Shown piece by piece: positions 48,301 to 60,660 of a stretch of 64,000 nt of DNA (position 1 is its first letter; every line of letters starts with the position of its first letter). The position numbers and the translations under genes were made by a program. The notes under the pieces were generated by a model. It made no database searches. It was not told the origin of the DNA and saw only the letters and a program-made list of their open reading frames with translations. The stretch comes from Tubiluchus corallicola (taxonomy: Eukaryota; Priapulida; Priapulimorpha; Priapulimorphida; Tubiluchidae): contig JAQGDQ010000069.1 of NCBI GenBank assembly GCA_030141605.1, positions 315,126-379,125 on the forward strand, written 5' to 3'.

Positions 48301-51300
48301 CTTTTTAAGTGCACAAGATTGCATTACTACTTTTAAACAAATTTTATGCAACATCTTGATGTTTGACATTTTTCAAGCTGTCAGATACTTGTAAACTAGT
48401 TTTTCTGAGTTTCTAAAATGGACTAGATTATATGATATACAAAGCAGAAAGCTTTGATTCATCGTTACAAATATTTGGGACAATTAATTTGTTATATTAC
48501 AGCTCATATCATTGTCAGTGTTATTATAATATTAACAGTGTTATTGTAATTATAACTAAGGGTTATTAATGCAAATTGTTAATAATCAGTCATCATTTTT
48601 GAATTGCTTTAATTAAAATTTGTTACACTTGTTTTCTTTAGTACGTGTAATGAACTCCTAGTTGACTTAATATACTTCTATAAAGATGGTCAGGTTTACT
48701 GCGGTCGTCATTATGCAGACAAGATCAAACCTAGATGTGCGGCATGTGATGAGGTTAGTCTTAGTAGCTATTTTGTCTATTCTCGGTTTAGAAACTAACT
48801 TTAATTTTGCATGGTTTTTCATATTGTTTATATTTTATTTTTTGAGCGATGCGAATCTTTCAGCGTAGTAGTAAAGATTTGATTGTAATGAGCTTTCAGT
48901 GCATACAGGGTGAGGTGGGTGTATCTGACTTGTGTATATATGTGTGTCTATGTTGCAAAGGTTTGTGAGTCAACTTCCACTGTTGAATGTATGAATTCTA
49001 AGGTAGTGATATATCACTGTCACATAGATGGCTCTGATTGACAATGTACTACTGAGATGTGATCTCAGACCTACTCTGCTTTGTTCAGCCAATAGTAAAG
49101 TGTGCAAACTGTGCTGAAAAGTTAGATCCTGGGTTCAAAATTTGCTTGGCTAAGTTGACTCACAGTTTTTCTGTGGCTTCTTTTTTCAATTAAAGGACAA
49201 AGCAACATTCATTGTATTTTAGTATACACTGCACAGGGAATGTTGAAATTACTGCATAGTATGTGCACATAAAATGCTTTGTTTAAAAATGCAAAAGAAA
49301 TTTCAATCAATCTCTTGCCAAATGAACCTTGCTGCAGGTATATTTGAAAAACAGGTTCTGCAGTGCATTCAGAAGTTCCACTATTCTAGCTAATTAAATC
49401 TTCTTGTTTAATTATGTTTACGTAAAAACTAGTCATTGGATCCATTACCAATCACTTTAAAGTGCTTACATACCTTTATACCACAGGATTGTACCCCAGA
49501 ATACATAAGTGATACACATAATATAATTACAGATATGTGTGAAGTTCTGCAAGGCTGCGAGCTTGCAGTAGGTTCCAGGCAGATTACTTAGCTTATAGAC
49601 TTCAGTTTTACCTTGTTAAAATAATTATTCTGTTTCTTAGTTGGCATTAAGTAACAGAGTTGTAAATTAGTATGTAATCGTCGATAACTGGTTTTCATTA
49701 CGTAGTGGATAACAGAATTCATCAAAAAGCAAAAACCTTATAATAATAATGTCTCTTTTAATTTTTTGGATTGCTTGTAGCTGATAGTGGCAACTGTAGA
49801 TGCAAAATAAATTGCTCACTCACCTAGCGGGGTATTTGTTTGTATTGGATGATAACCAGGTGATACCACTCTTTGTCCAAGCATGAAATGATCGGGACTT
49901 TAAGTTGATTTTACTAACTACACGAGGTGTTGATCACAATGTTACTACTGAAGCTTTCTAACATTTTTCTCAGATATATAAATAAATTCAGCTTCCCGAG
50001 AGACTCGTCTTTTTCTTTAACTGGCCGTTAAGTTAATTGTTGTAAGACTGGTGTTTCCCTTAATATGTGTGCAAAGGTGCACATGTACATGTGTACATTT
50101 TCCTTTATAAACAAGACATGCCATAAATTGTTCATGCATCAGGTAGATCTGTTTATATTGACAGATTTTGCACAAAATGCCTTTTCACTACTTTTTGGCT
50201 TTTTATGGATATCAGTTTAGATTTAATCATTTCACAATTATTCGGTGTATTTTATATTTTTAACATTTCTTGATTTTATAAATGCTAACTTGTGTGTGTT
50301 TGCGAACTTTAATTATCATTTTTTTACTGAAAAAGCGCACTTTTCTGCTGAAAGCACATTCCATTGTATATGTACATGAAAGCACATGAACACGTACATG
50401 GTAAAGAGAACAATAATCAATATCTTGTTCAAACTTTACTTGAGCTTACCACCTAATGTGTAAAGTTTGATAAACGTGGTGCTTTTTTGCATCTGCACGA
50501 CGTCTTTACTAATTCTAAGACTGGTTCATATTAAGTTATGCAGTCATTTTTGATAACTTTACTGAAGTCTAGAAACTACAAGCACACATTTAGTACACTC
50601 AGTGTACGATGCACTTAAATAAGCTTTTGCTTTTATAGTTAATTTTTGCTCGAGAGTATACTCAGGCTGAAGAACAGAACTGGCACATCAAGCATTTCTG
50701 TTGCTGGGCTTGTGATACACCTCTAGGAGGTCAGCATTATGTGGCTAAAGAGAGCAAACCTTACTGTCTCAAATGTTACGAGGACATACTAGCAAAGGTA
50801 AGCTAAGACTTACATAATTGTTGGTGTTTAGTCAAGGTTGCTTTGGAATGGTGAAACAGACTCTAGATTTGTATACATGTTTTAGACTATGCATTTGTTT
50901 AATACGGTATGTACTCTTATGGGTATTGAGCTTGTTATTGATTGTGGGAACTAATAATTTAAATTTATTGTCTCTTCTTTGTTCATCATTGTACCTTTCA
51001 AATAGCTATGTATATGATTCCTTATACTACTGTCATTTTTCAGCATAATGCAGTCTAATTTCTGGTTTTAATGCTATTAAGCGACTGTGTGCCTTTTCGT
51101 GGAGTTCTTTTGGAATCTTCCTTTACTAAGAATTGAAAGAAGGGATATAGTTTTGTTTTGTGCGCTAATTTTTCAATACCTGAAGAATAACTCGTTAAGA
51201 ACAACATTTTGTTTCTCCAAACGTGTCTTATTCAGTTTTCTTACCTGACAGTAAGTAACAAAATGATTTAAATTGAATGTTTCAGAGCTGTCTTACGTGT

Positions 51301-51492
51301 AATAAGAAGATTCCGGCTAATGTGCAACGACTCAGTCACAAGGATTTACACTGGCATGCAACGCCAGAGTGTTTCGCTTGCTCGTGCTGTCAGCAGAGTC
51401 TCCTCGACAAGCAGTTCATGGTGAAACAAGGCCTCATCTTTTGCAGCGTCAAGTGCAAACGAGAAATGATGAAACACGTCACCTCCGTGTAG
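37379..51492 (+). CDS. TES: Testin (PET domain and three LIM domains), short isoform
   Basis: Eight exons join in frame: 37379-37441, 43344-43429, 46073-46298, 47513-47755, 47927-48030, 48642-48753, 50639-50797, 51286-51492, giving 399 aa (human testin is 421). The first exon encodes [21 protein letters not shown] and ends at a consensus donor AAG|GTGAGT, phase 0. Next comes the cysteine-rich block [19 protein letters not shown], matching the testin N-terminus. Exons from 46073 and 47513 hold the PET region ([44 protein letters not shown]). LIM1 spans about 208-265, LIM2 about 272-328 and LIM3 about 333-392, with the zinc-binding Cys/His in place (e.g. [17 protein letters not shown]). Testins are cytoplasmic scaffold proteins at actin stress fibres and focal adhesions. 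Use of this first exon is inferred from splice phase and from the length match. Confidence 0.88.
40600..40880. mobile_element. Imperfect inverted-repeat element (MITE-like) in the testin first intron
   Basis: The left part (TCGCGAGTTTTCTGTCTGACAG, then GAAACTCAC) and the reverse complement of the right part (GCTGCGAGTTACTCTCTGACAG, then TAACTGTGAG) form long imperfect terminal repeats. The middle repeats related words such as AAGTGTGAAC and AGTGTGAACG. No coding capacity; boundaries are approximate. Confidence 0.5.
42094..51492 (+). CDS. TES: Testin, long isoform with alternative basic N-terminal exon
   Basis: An open exon from the ATG at 42094 to 43044 (317 codons) ends at TTT|GTAAGT in phase 0 and can splice to the same 43344 exon, giving 695 aa. 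An in-frame TGA at 42082, with no AG acceptor between it and the ATG, means this exon cannot be read through from the 37379 exon; it must use its own start. The segment begins [18 protein letters not shown] and is otherwise low-complexity, with Ser/Glu-rich stretches and two very basic tracts ([14 protein letters not shown] near residue 120 and a run of eight Lys near 175) that look like nuclear-localisation signals. I recognise no domain in it. Vertebrate testin has nothing comparable. The coding nature is supported by a long open frame and a correct donor; expression is inferred. Confidence 0.75.
43634..43728. repeat. (TTGA)n microsatellite in a testin intron
   Basis: More than 20 ATTG/TTGA tetramers with a few substitutions (TTGG, TTGACTGG). 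Confidence 0.95.
45190..45362. repeat. (CT)n microsatellite in a testin intron
   Basis: An interrupted polypyrimidine run of CT, CTGT and CCCT units. The Ser/Leu-rich and Arg/Glu-rich frames over it are artefacts. Confidence 0.97.
46522..46986. mobile_element. Non-autonomous hAT transposon
   Basis: The 465-bp element begins CAGGGGGGTGTGCAAATTGC and ends GATAATTTGCACACCCCTG, inverted copies of one another. It is flanked by octamers CAATAAAG (46514-46521) and TAATAAAG (46987-46994), a 7-of-8 match to an 8-bp target duplication, the hallmark of hAT elements. Subterminal GCGGCCCGCGGGCC and GTGGCCCGG words are also typical of one widespread hAT group. There is no transposase frame. It sits in the testin intron between the exons ending 46298 and starting 47513. 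Confidence 0.85.
49189..50028. mobile_element. Dispersed repeat, copy B
   Basis: The testin-intron counterpart of the repeat at 9977-10725, same orientation. Its ends CAATTAAAGGACAAAG and (reverse complement) CCAGTTAAAGAAAAAG agree at about 12 of 16 positions, supporting terminal inverted repeats. It is about 90 bp longer than copy A through internal insertions. No coding capacity. Confidence 0.6.
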
Positions 51493-54400
51493 GCTCTCAT
51501 TCATATTTAGTAGCGAGTTCTGTCGCTAGATGGCTCTGGAGCTTTATAGTACTTGCCAGCTAACTGCAGTAGCATTTCAGCTAATGAGATCTTATTGGCA
51601 TAGTTGTTAATTTTGCTTTTTAGTTTTGTTTGTCTAATTTGTCAGGGTAGTAGATTGTTTTTCCTTTATTTTATCATTTCAATGAAATATTTTCTTTTAG
51701 ATTTTATTATTTTCCTTTAAATTTATTCTAAATGGTTTAAAAGTATCTAGTATACAGTACTTTTATGTTTCTTTTTGGTCAATGTTGAAAAAAATGATAA
51801 CTGTTAATCCTTTTATAGTCATCTCATTTTCAATTAACTGGCAGCTAGCCTAAGCTCCAGAGTCGTTGGCTCTTTTGTTCTTCCATCTTTATTCTGTTTC
51901 TACTAGATGCTCTTGTGTTTTTATACTGACATATACTCACTACTTTTGATTGAGTAGCATTTGTGCACTGGTACTTACTGTTCTTTCCTTTATTGTATTT
52001 CAAAAGGCACTTATAATCATCTGATTTTATTAAAACCACCCTCAGTAATGCCTGCTCAGAAATTGTTGTGCATAAATTATTTTTTTCCATTTAAAGAACA
52101 AAACAATCATAGTACCAAGGACTACGTTTCATAGTTTCTTGTAAGATACTCCTTTGATTAATGTAAATGTAAAAAATGTGAATTACTGTTGTATGTTGTA
52201 TTGCTTGGAATGTTCTCCTCAAAAGACAACCAGTTTAGATTCGTGTTTGTTGTTCATTACAGGGAATCATGTAAATATGTAACTGAGTATGTAGATTCAG
52301 AGAGCTTGGCAGAGGCTATTGAGTTTCTCTAACACTTACTGGCTTACTAACTATGGACTCTTTTCTTTCTGGTTTCATTTCTTACTTAACTTGTAATTCT
52401 ACTCACATATTTGCATTTTTGTTTCATAACTTACTTTTACTGAACGTAGGTCCTGTTGTTGATTATTTCATATTTTATTTACTCATGCCATAAGATTGTT
52501 TATTTATTGATGATACGAACCAAGTGATAGCATATAACCAGCCGGCTACCTATCACACACACACTTAAACTTTCTGCTTTATAGAGAAGGGGAGACACCT
52601 ACCAGTGAGCACTAACCGATGTCACCCTCTGCCTGCGCTGTGGTGTACTAAATTTTCACTGCCAGAAGACCGGCTGCGGAAGCACAGTATTATATGTACA
52701 GCACGACCACAAAGACGCAGTTGCTTGGCTAACTTTGCTGTGGATTTTTATTTAGTTGACGGCACCTGTAGTAGTTTGCTTAGTCTGAAAAAATCAGCTT
52801 TTTTAGCTTATAAATTAGTAGCATAGTTAAGTTGGTATGCAATTTTTTTTTTAAATTCACAAGTATTCTGTTTAGTGGCAAAATTATTTTTCAGGTTTTT
52901 TTTCAATATTATAATGGAAATGACTACACCAACAGTTTAATTGTTTTAACATGCATATTATCATTTATAGTTTGTTGATATCAAAAGGCAGTTGACATTA
53001 GAGGAATATTAACTCTTCGTCATTTATGCCAATGTATTTTTATGCTTAAAAACATTTTTATTTCATGGCATTCAACGTCAAGAAATTTTACTATATACTG
53101 CTTTTTTAGCTTACCACTTACTAACATTATTATGCGCAAGTTTATTTTGCAATATTATTCATTATTTTATTTTGCTCATCTGATGTAGACAATTCAGGAG
53201 GGTTTTCGTCGAATTTTATGTGCTTTAGTTATATTGGAACAGATTTTTTAAGTTTTCTTACATACAATATGCAACTGTGCTTCCTGTAACTGTTCTCGGT
53301 AACATTCAAACACAAGTATAGTATCAATAGAACTCATATTAAGAAATTTGCAATTTTCGTAAACCAGTGAACAGCACATTTGTGGAAAAGATATTTATGG
53401 AAAATCAGTCTTGGCATCTGTTTAAAGTTTTTGATCGAGTTTGCCAGCTTACAGGTATTATTTGAAGCGCTGACAATGATGTTTTAATTCTGTAGAATGT
53501 ACAGCAATTGAATATATTGTTGTACGCTACAGTATTTGATTATTATATAATTATTTATTCTTTACAATCACACGTGATTCAGGACCAATGATATTGTTAC
53601 ATTCCAATTATTATTCCTTAATTTATATAATTCATTTATCTTGATTTAACTAATACTATACCTAGTACATTCCAGGATGTAATTGTTGTTTCATTCAATT
53701 AATTTTATTGAAGTAATCAATGCAGCATTCCAAAATTTGTCAGCATCTTGTATGTTCAACAGCTGATTTCTGAAATCAGTTTCAATGAACGTTTTTAATT
53801 TATTTAAGAAGCTGAAATTTATCCTATTTTTGAAATTGATTTCAATAATTAGCACGCGTTCCACACATATTCATATTTGTTAAACTTAATTGTAAATGTC
53901 CTGTATTTTAATGCTACATGTATGATATGATAGCTATTTTACTTTTATATTACTTTGCTGTAACACTACCATAATATATAACATTTTTGCTTAAAATTTA
54001 CTATTTACTTTTTTAGTGCAGCTGTGCTTACTTGTCAAAATTTGTGCTGCAATCTACTGGCCAGAAAAAAGTATTCATTTTTATATAATAGATTTACTGA
54101 AAACAGCTATAATTAGGATGTAATTTTCGGCTCTTTTAAAAACAATAGAATGTCAAACTTCAGCTGCTTTACTTTGTTTATTCAAACCCACTTTAAATAC
54201 TCTTACAGGTCCATATATATCTGTAGATTCAGTATTTGCATTTTAAACTTGTTTTAGCAATACGAGGTGATTGTTGTTTGCAACAGTATATTCTTTTCAA
54301 GTAATTTAATTAAGTAATTAAAGGAACAGGATATGGTGGTAGAAGATGTTCAATAGCAATATAATGATTATATATTTTCTTGCATAAAACAGATTTCACT

Positions 54401-55740
54401 GCTTAATGAATCGTATAATAACTTGACATTGCATTTAAGGCCTACCAATTTGCAATCTTATTTTATGCATAAGCTCATATTGTGGATGTTCTTATTTATT
54501 ATAATTTGTTTAAATGTACCATCGAACAATTTTGTGTATTGATTTGTTGTGTGCTTTTTTATAGTGAGATTGAAAAACTAGCAGTCACGGTTTCAAATTT
54601 CTGTTGTTGGTGTGTTGAATCTTCACTCCTTGTGTCATCCATGTTTTTCATAGCTTTCAGCCATTTTAGTTTTTTCATTGTCCAACATGGTCCAATACTT
54701 GTCTCCTGATTTATTGTGAATTTTCATGATGCTTCTTAAACATCTATGAAATTTGTTTGCTGGCTTAGCTAGTTTAGATTTGACATTCTTTATACATGTG
54801 TGGAAATATAGCTGAATTGTTATGGTGTACATTCACCCGCAAAGTTAAGCAACACTGGTCTTTGGTGTCAAATGAATGGGTGATTGTGGGAAAAACTGCT
54901 TTTTGGCAGTTTCATCTCTCATATGATTCCAACTATTTCAGCCATTCAGCAAGGATGTACACATGTCGAAACCCGGGTAAAATACCTTAACGAGTTTAGT
55001 ATTTTATCTCAGAGGATTTTCCTTGACAATGAGTTAAATTCCTGTTCTGCCACAACTGCTAACCTTGAATGACCACTTGTCTTATTTGGAAGCAGTAAAT
55101 AATTGTTTACTTTTATTTACGTAATAGCAGTAACCAAGTTACTTTTACTTTTTTAGCCATTGATGTTTCGAAATCATTTACAGTCTCAGTGATTATAGCT
55201 GCTTTTTTTAATTGTCAGTGATATTATTTTGATGTAATGATAATGTTATTTTGTACTAGTGACCTTGTGTGTAGACATTATTGTAATTATATATCGGTGA
55301 TTTTATTCTAATGTTTTGTGAAATTATTTTGTTGTTGAACGCTACTGTGGAGTAATTTTGTTTAGACTGTTGGCACTTGCTGCCGTCTGGCGTGAGGTTT
55401 TAAAAACTCGTTGGCTTCAAAGACTGTGCATATCAGTAGTTACTATGAGCGTTTTATTTTATGTTTTTATGAAATTCTTTTAGTAATACTAGCGTGACTG
55501 TTTGTAAAAATTCTTGTGATAGTAAACTGAACTGAGATCTCTTTATAAATAATTTAGATGTATCACTAATAGTGTGACAAAAATCCAAATTGTTGTTATG
55601 TACAGATATAATTTTGTCTTGTATTCTTATAATTATTACAGTAGATTAAATACATAATCTTGTTTTCCTAAAGTAATTGTAGTGTTCTACTGATTTTCAT
55701 TTTAAACATTTTAGCAACTAATTATAATGCTGTCTGTTAA
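51493..55740 (+). other. 3' UTR/downstream region of testin
   Basis: T-rich on the + strand throughout, without recognisable coding sequence. An exon-like patch lies at about 52585-52740 (after TGCTTTATAG), GC-richer than its surroundings, but it has no family match and cannot be called. The testin polyadenylation site was not pinned down; ATTAAA occurs near 52028 and 55644. Confidence 0.4.
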
Positions 55741-58700
55741 CACACAAAACACATTTTAAGTTTGGTTAAAACTAGGAATTGTTTATTTAACTGCGACATA
55801 GGCACCTTCAATTGCACTGACATTTTGATTTCAACAAAAATATCTTTTACAATCACCATACAAGTAACTTGAGGCTCTCTACGTGCCGCAAAACTTGCTT
55901 TTAAATCTACTAGGCCCTAATGCATATAAAAATAAGCATGCACAAATATTGAACTGTACAAAACAATGCAATTTTATAACTAACTTGGCACATTAAATGA
56001 GAAAAACTTCCAATAATATTATTGGAAGATGTCATATATTTTTATTAGCATGGTTATGGTTTGATTTCACCAGATAAGAAAATGAACACTGATCTTACTT
56101 TTGGCAAGTAGACATTTCTTAAATAAAAATAACGGTTTTTCATGTTCTTAAAAGAAACAAAACTTGGCAATGTTATTTAAGGGTCACAGTATGGACTTTG
56201 ATTCATACAGTCCATTATTAAGAATTCTGCTAATATACAGTATCACCAAGTTACACAGAAAGTATTTGCTAATCTGTTTACATGATAAACTGTCATCAAC
56301 AAACGCTCAAACGAAGCACATCATTTTGAATGTAAATGGCATAATAATAATGATTTTACAATCATAGCAAAAATAATTTCACAAAAAATTTTGATCCCAA
56401 CATCATCATGGTCCCGACAACACCACTTTTTGTAAAACGAGTAAAAACTTTGCTTAAAATTTTGATTCAACAAAATTTTGATTAAATAAAATCATGTCAT
56501 GACCTAAGCAACATAGATCTTCATTGTCGTCAAATTTTACATGTATTTGTTAATTAACTTTTCCCCAACCTGATTCAGGCAGCTATTTCATTTTTTGTAA
56601 AATGAATATGAAGAATTCAGTGGCAGTAAACGATAAAAAATATATAATTTTCTATGATATAAAAACTATGGCAGCAAAACACATAATTGTTGATTATACA
56701 TACACACATATACAAAATCAACAGGTAATTTTTTAATACAAAATGATATGTTTAGATATTGGTCTGTTACATTCAAAGGCAAGCAATATCACCTATACCT
56801 ACAAGGAAGCAGACAAATACACAAGCTTAAATGTGCTGCCATCTCGTAACAAAATAAAAAAGTTTAAACAAAAAAACGAACTTTAGGCCTTTATATTAAA
56901 TGCAGAATTAATTATTAACTAATAATGATTAAGCTTGGTAGCCACGTTGTAAGTAAAAATGCAACAAAATATTTACAAATGTTTTGATCATTATTACTAA
57001 TTTATGTACATATACAAAATTATACACAAATCACGCCATAGTACCTTTATATTGAAAGCGACAAGAATGGGCAGAGTCGATAAATACCTTTAATTAATGA
57101 ATAAGACATTAATAAAACTAGTCCATGTTAGAATACTAAAGTAAGATAAGAATAAGAACAATAAGCATATTAAGAATTAATTACGTCTATGATTATCACT
57201 GACTTACGTCTGGCTAACGTGATAAAGAGATTGAGCTAACATGTCTGTTGACATTCATTATAAGGACGCCGACATACAATTCCATATAAAAGCAGCTTTG
57301 TGGCAATCACGGAAAAGTAAGCTTTATAACTTTTTGATAATTATTTTCTTGACTGCTCCTTTCCGAAAAGCTACAGACGATGCAAGCCCAAAGCTTATAT
57401 TGTAAAGTTTGGTCCTCTTTATAATAGTCTTGTTATAACACCCCTTACCAGAGACCATTTTCCGATCGTTTCTTAATTCAAAGATCCATCTTTTTCTATG
57501 CGGGTTAAAAGCGTGTGACGCCTCAACAAAAGCATTCCTCAACTGTCAAGCAGCTTTTCTTACGCTGAAAATGCGCAAACGGAACTAATACACTCTCCAA
57601 GCAAACAGCTTGAAACATTGGCCAACGCTTTGTTTGTCAAAAATCTTCATTCTTTGTCATGAAGAAAACTGGTTTTAACGATTTCTGAGTGTCTTAAATC
57701 CCGAAAAGAAAGGAGCGCACATATCTCGGTGGGGGGCGCTTGCAGGGTTCAACAATAGACTTGTCTTCGCGTGGGTTATAAACTTTTCAAAAAAAAATAT
57801 TAAGAAATTTACGAGTTTAGGTTTACTATTTAGAACAACTCAAAAGTTTATGCTAAGCAAAAATGATCCCCTTTCCGTAAAAGAGATCTATTCTAAATTT
57901 TATTTTGTAGAATAAATTTGGCATAAGCAGCAAAAATAATGCGAAACTGTTTCAAAAATGATTTAAACGAATTCTTCTGCAGGCTTTAATTATAAGGCGT
58001 TTAAATTAGAATTTCGAGACTCATCAGATATTAGATGACGACTTCGGATTAAAAATCTTCGTGTGGCGCAAAAATCCCCGAAAAACTTTCCGCTAAAACA
58101 TTACGTCAAATCATACTTCATATGTGTAAAAAGGAATTCGGTTTATGCATATTTGCCATTTCTTTTGGTTATTTATTTTGCTTGTAATAATTTAGCCAAC
58201 CAACACGTAAAGACATTTTGCAATTATTCCAATACAAAAAAGATACAATGTATGTAAAAACTATAATGAAGAGATGAACATAGTAAGTAATAAAGAGGTG
58301 GATAAAAATTATTTAATAATTTTTATTGAACTACAGGATGCCAAAATAATTCCTGTATAATAAAATACTTCAGGGGCAGCAATCTCTAGATTGACCACGC
58401 TTTCACAAAAAAAACAAACTCACAAATCAAAAACAGGCATAGTAATCAGAACGGCACATTGTAAAATAATTCTTGTAAAAATTTGGTTTCCCAGTCATAA
58501 GTAGCTCTGTAAAGGAAGTCAATTAGCAAAATCTTATTGAATCTCAGGCACAAAGTTTTTAGGTTACTTGTACTTGTAAAGAAAGTTGCTGATTTATGAG
58601 GCACATAATTTGTGAACCAGCCCCTTCTCAGGGTGTCTACTGGATCCGCCCCCATGTGACCCAGCCTAGGCCTGCTGATGTGTTTATCTAAGAAAAGGAT

Positions 58701-59401
58701 CAAGGAACTGGATTAGAGACAAAGAGACGTTAAAGATACCTGCAGGCGCTGAATAAACAGTGAACAGGAACTTGAGATTTCCTTGTGTCAGATGAAAAGT
58801 TAAAACTTTACATTCAAATGGGACTGACGTTTTTAAGCAAACCGTAACAGAATCTGTCCTAATAACAAAACTGTGCATCTGAGAAGAGTATAATAGGCAC
58901 CCAGCAGAGCAGAGGGTTATGGACATGTAATCTGACAAAAAGACACCCTGATCTAGTCCCTAGAGTCCTAGACGTAAACTCACAAAATGAAAAATTGTCT
59001 TTAGGTGTACACGCATTTCACTTTTTCCATTCACTCACTTTGCAACACGAATAAATTGAGGGTAATTCCAAACTTTGTGTGGAATTTAGGAAGTAATGAA
59101 TGCAGAATGTAACATTACTGCAATAAACTGGCAAGAGACAGAAACAGTCGGATGGCAAGAGTTGAATGAGTATTTAGAAGGTTCTAGAGTTTTTTGATTA
59201 AAGATGAGTATTAAAAAGAAATGCTTCTAATTAAATCTTGCACTACTGAATTTAAATGTAACACAAATGACAACCTTCCTGTTTCAACAATGCTGCAAGC
59301 ATCATCACTCTGTATCTAAAAATAAAGGTACAAAATGGGTTTTTGATTGTGATCAGGTAAACTAGATTGCAATCAATATAAAAGTACTATGGTTTTCGTT
59401 G
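55741..59401 (-). other. 3' UTR/downstream region of the ELK gene
   Basis: The strand bias is mainly A-rich on +, as expected for untranslated sequence of the - strand gene. Candidate - strand AATAAA signals are complementary to 58322-58327 (about 1.1 kb past the stop) and 55782-55787 (about 3.6 kb past it). No coding exon is recognised. A locally GC-richer patch near 57540-57780 remains unexplained. Confidence 0.4.
58629..58950. mobile_element. Possible TIR element in the ELK 3' region
   Basis: CAGGGTGTCT at 58629 and its exact inverse AGACACCCTG at 58941-58950 frame 322 bp. The TIR begins with CAGGG, as in many hAT elements, but the flanking octamers do not match, so the call is tentative. 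Confidence 0.35.
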
Positions 59402-60628
59402 TCATAATGCCGTGATCGGCTTCGTCGACGTCGAAGATGTGGATGCCGATGGCAACAGCAACGGCGACGATGCACTGCGAGACATGGACCCATATGATGC
59501 TGCAGGAAAAAGACCCAGCGGAGAATACGACGGAAACTGGAAGGCTGTGCCCGATGACCTAAAAGAAGGGCTGAGAGAAAGTGGACTAGGGGAACCCAAG
59601 TAAAAGGATTGAAAGAAGTTGTTGGGAGTAAGAATTGGGCTTGGCACGGGGAACATACCACTTGGGCTAGGGTAAGGCACTGAGTTTAATAAACTAGCCT
59701 GTGTGAGATTAAGGGGACATGGTCTAGTGCGACCAGATGCTGTTGTTGTCGTTGATGAATTGCTACGGGTCCTTGATGATGTTGATGTTAATGAGACTTG
59801 GGGCTTGGAGTTGTGCAATGTTAATGGACTACTGGATTTTGATCTCTTCTCATGATCACTTGCTGATTTTGATGATTTTGCATTTTCTTCATCGCTGTTA
59901 TTTCGAAGAAGCGGCGAGGAAGTACGCTTTGGTGATGCAGAACGGTCCCGTACCACATCTATTGGACTCTCGCTTCGTGATCGCCGACACGGGCTTCCCT
60001 CTTCTTTTACTGAAATGGACGGACTTCGTCTTTGTTCTTGGTTTCGCTTTTGCTCTAGACTTCCCTCAGAGCTGCTAGAACATCGGGGGCTGCTAGGCTC
60101 ATATCTATCGCGTCGTTCTATCTGCTCTCTTTGAAATTCTAATTCACGTGGACTTGTTTGCTTCCAAAGCCTGTCACTAGGTGGTAATAAAAACATGGGA
60201 CTAGTCGCTTGGAGTGGACTCAAGTCAGCCCTGTAGGACCCCATGAATGCCGGGTGCAGAGGCGTGGGAGTCAGTGGCAAGTATGATGGTCGTAAAGAAC
60301 CGTCCTTTGCAAGTGTCTCCATTTTGATTTTGAAAGGAATTTTCGTTTCAGTTTTTACGATTTCTGGAAAAGACACAAAGCGGTACACAAACTTCTGTCC
60401 TAGCACCTTCTTAATGATATTCTTATCATAATAATAGCGCAACGCGCGACTTAGCTTGTCATAGTTCATGTTGTGCTTGTTCTTGCGCAAGCCCCACAAT
60501 CGTGCCACCTCTTCAGCATTGATGAGCTTGAACTCTCCTTCATTGTTAGTCCAGGTGATGATGTCACTATACTGGTTGCTAAGCAACAGCTCCAGAAGGA
60601 ACTGCCATAGGGTAATGCTAGATTCCAT
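59402..60628 (-). CDS. ELK: ELK-type ETS transcription factor (ternary complex factor family)
   Basis: A 408-aa protein encoded in one exon. The ETS DNA-binding domain is at the very N-terminus, residues 5-88 ([70 protein letters not shown]), the arrangement specific to ELK1/3/4. The C-terminus has a run of Ser/Thr-Pro sites ([21 protein letters not shown]; about 320-355) followed by FQFP at 363-366, the ERK docking (DEF) motif of the ELK C-box. The SRF-binding B-box was not recognised with confidence. The middle is Ser/Arg-rich (RSRSESP, DRSASP). Family members act with SRF at serum response elements and are switched on by MAPK. The ATG lies only 5 nt after a splice acceptor (exon begins at 60633), so at least one 5' UTR exon lies at higher coordinates. 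Confidence 0.93.
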   Translation of the reverse strand: MESSITLWQFLLELLLSNQYSDIITWTNNEGEFKLINAEEVARLWGLRKNKHNMNYDKLSRALRYYYDKNIIKKVLGQKFVYRFVSFPEIVKTETKIPFKIKMETLAKDGSLRPSYLPLTPTPLHPAFMGSYRADLSPLQATSPMFLLPPSDRLWKQTSPRELEFQREQIERRDRYEPSSPRCSSSSEGSLEQKRNQEQRRSPSISVKEEGSPCRRSRSESPIDVVRDRSASPKRTSSPLLRNNSDEENAKSSKSASDHEKRSKSSSPLTLHNSKPQVSLTSTSSRTRSNSSTTTTASGRTRPCPLNLTQASLLNSVPYPSPSGMFPVPSPILTPNNFFQSFYLGSPSPLSLSPSFRSSGTAFQFPSYSPLGLFPAASYGSMSRSASSPLLLPSASTSSTSTKPITAL

Positions 60629-60660
60629 TCCAGCTGTAAGAAAAAAATCATATTAATTAG
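60629..60660 (-). other. Splice acceptor before the ELK start codon
   Basis: Read on the - strand, TTTTTTTCTTACAG is a strong polypyrimidine tract plus AG, followed by CTGGA and the ATG. The upstream 5' UTR exon and promoter could not be located. Confidence 0.7.

Noticed and set aside
52585-52826. Exon-like GC-richer patch downstream of testin
   Set aside because: An acceptor-like TTTATAG precedes it, but joined to the LIM2 exon it gives only seven codons before a stop, and no frame shows family resemblance.
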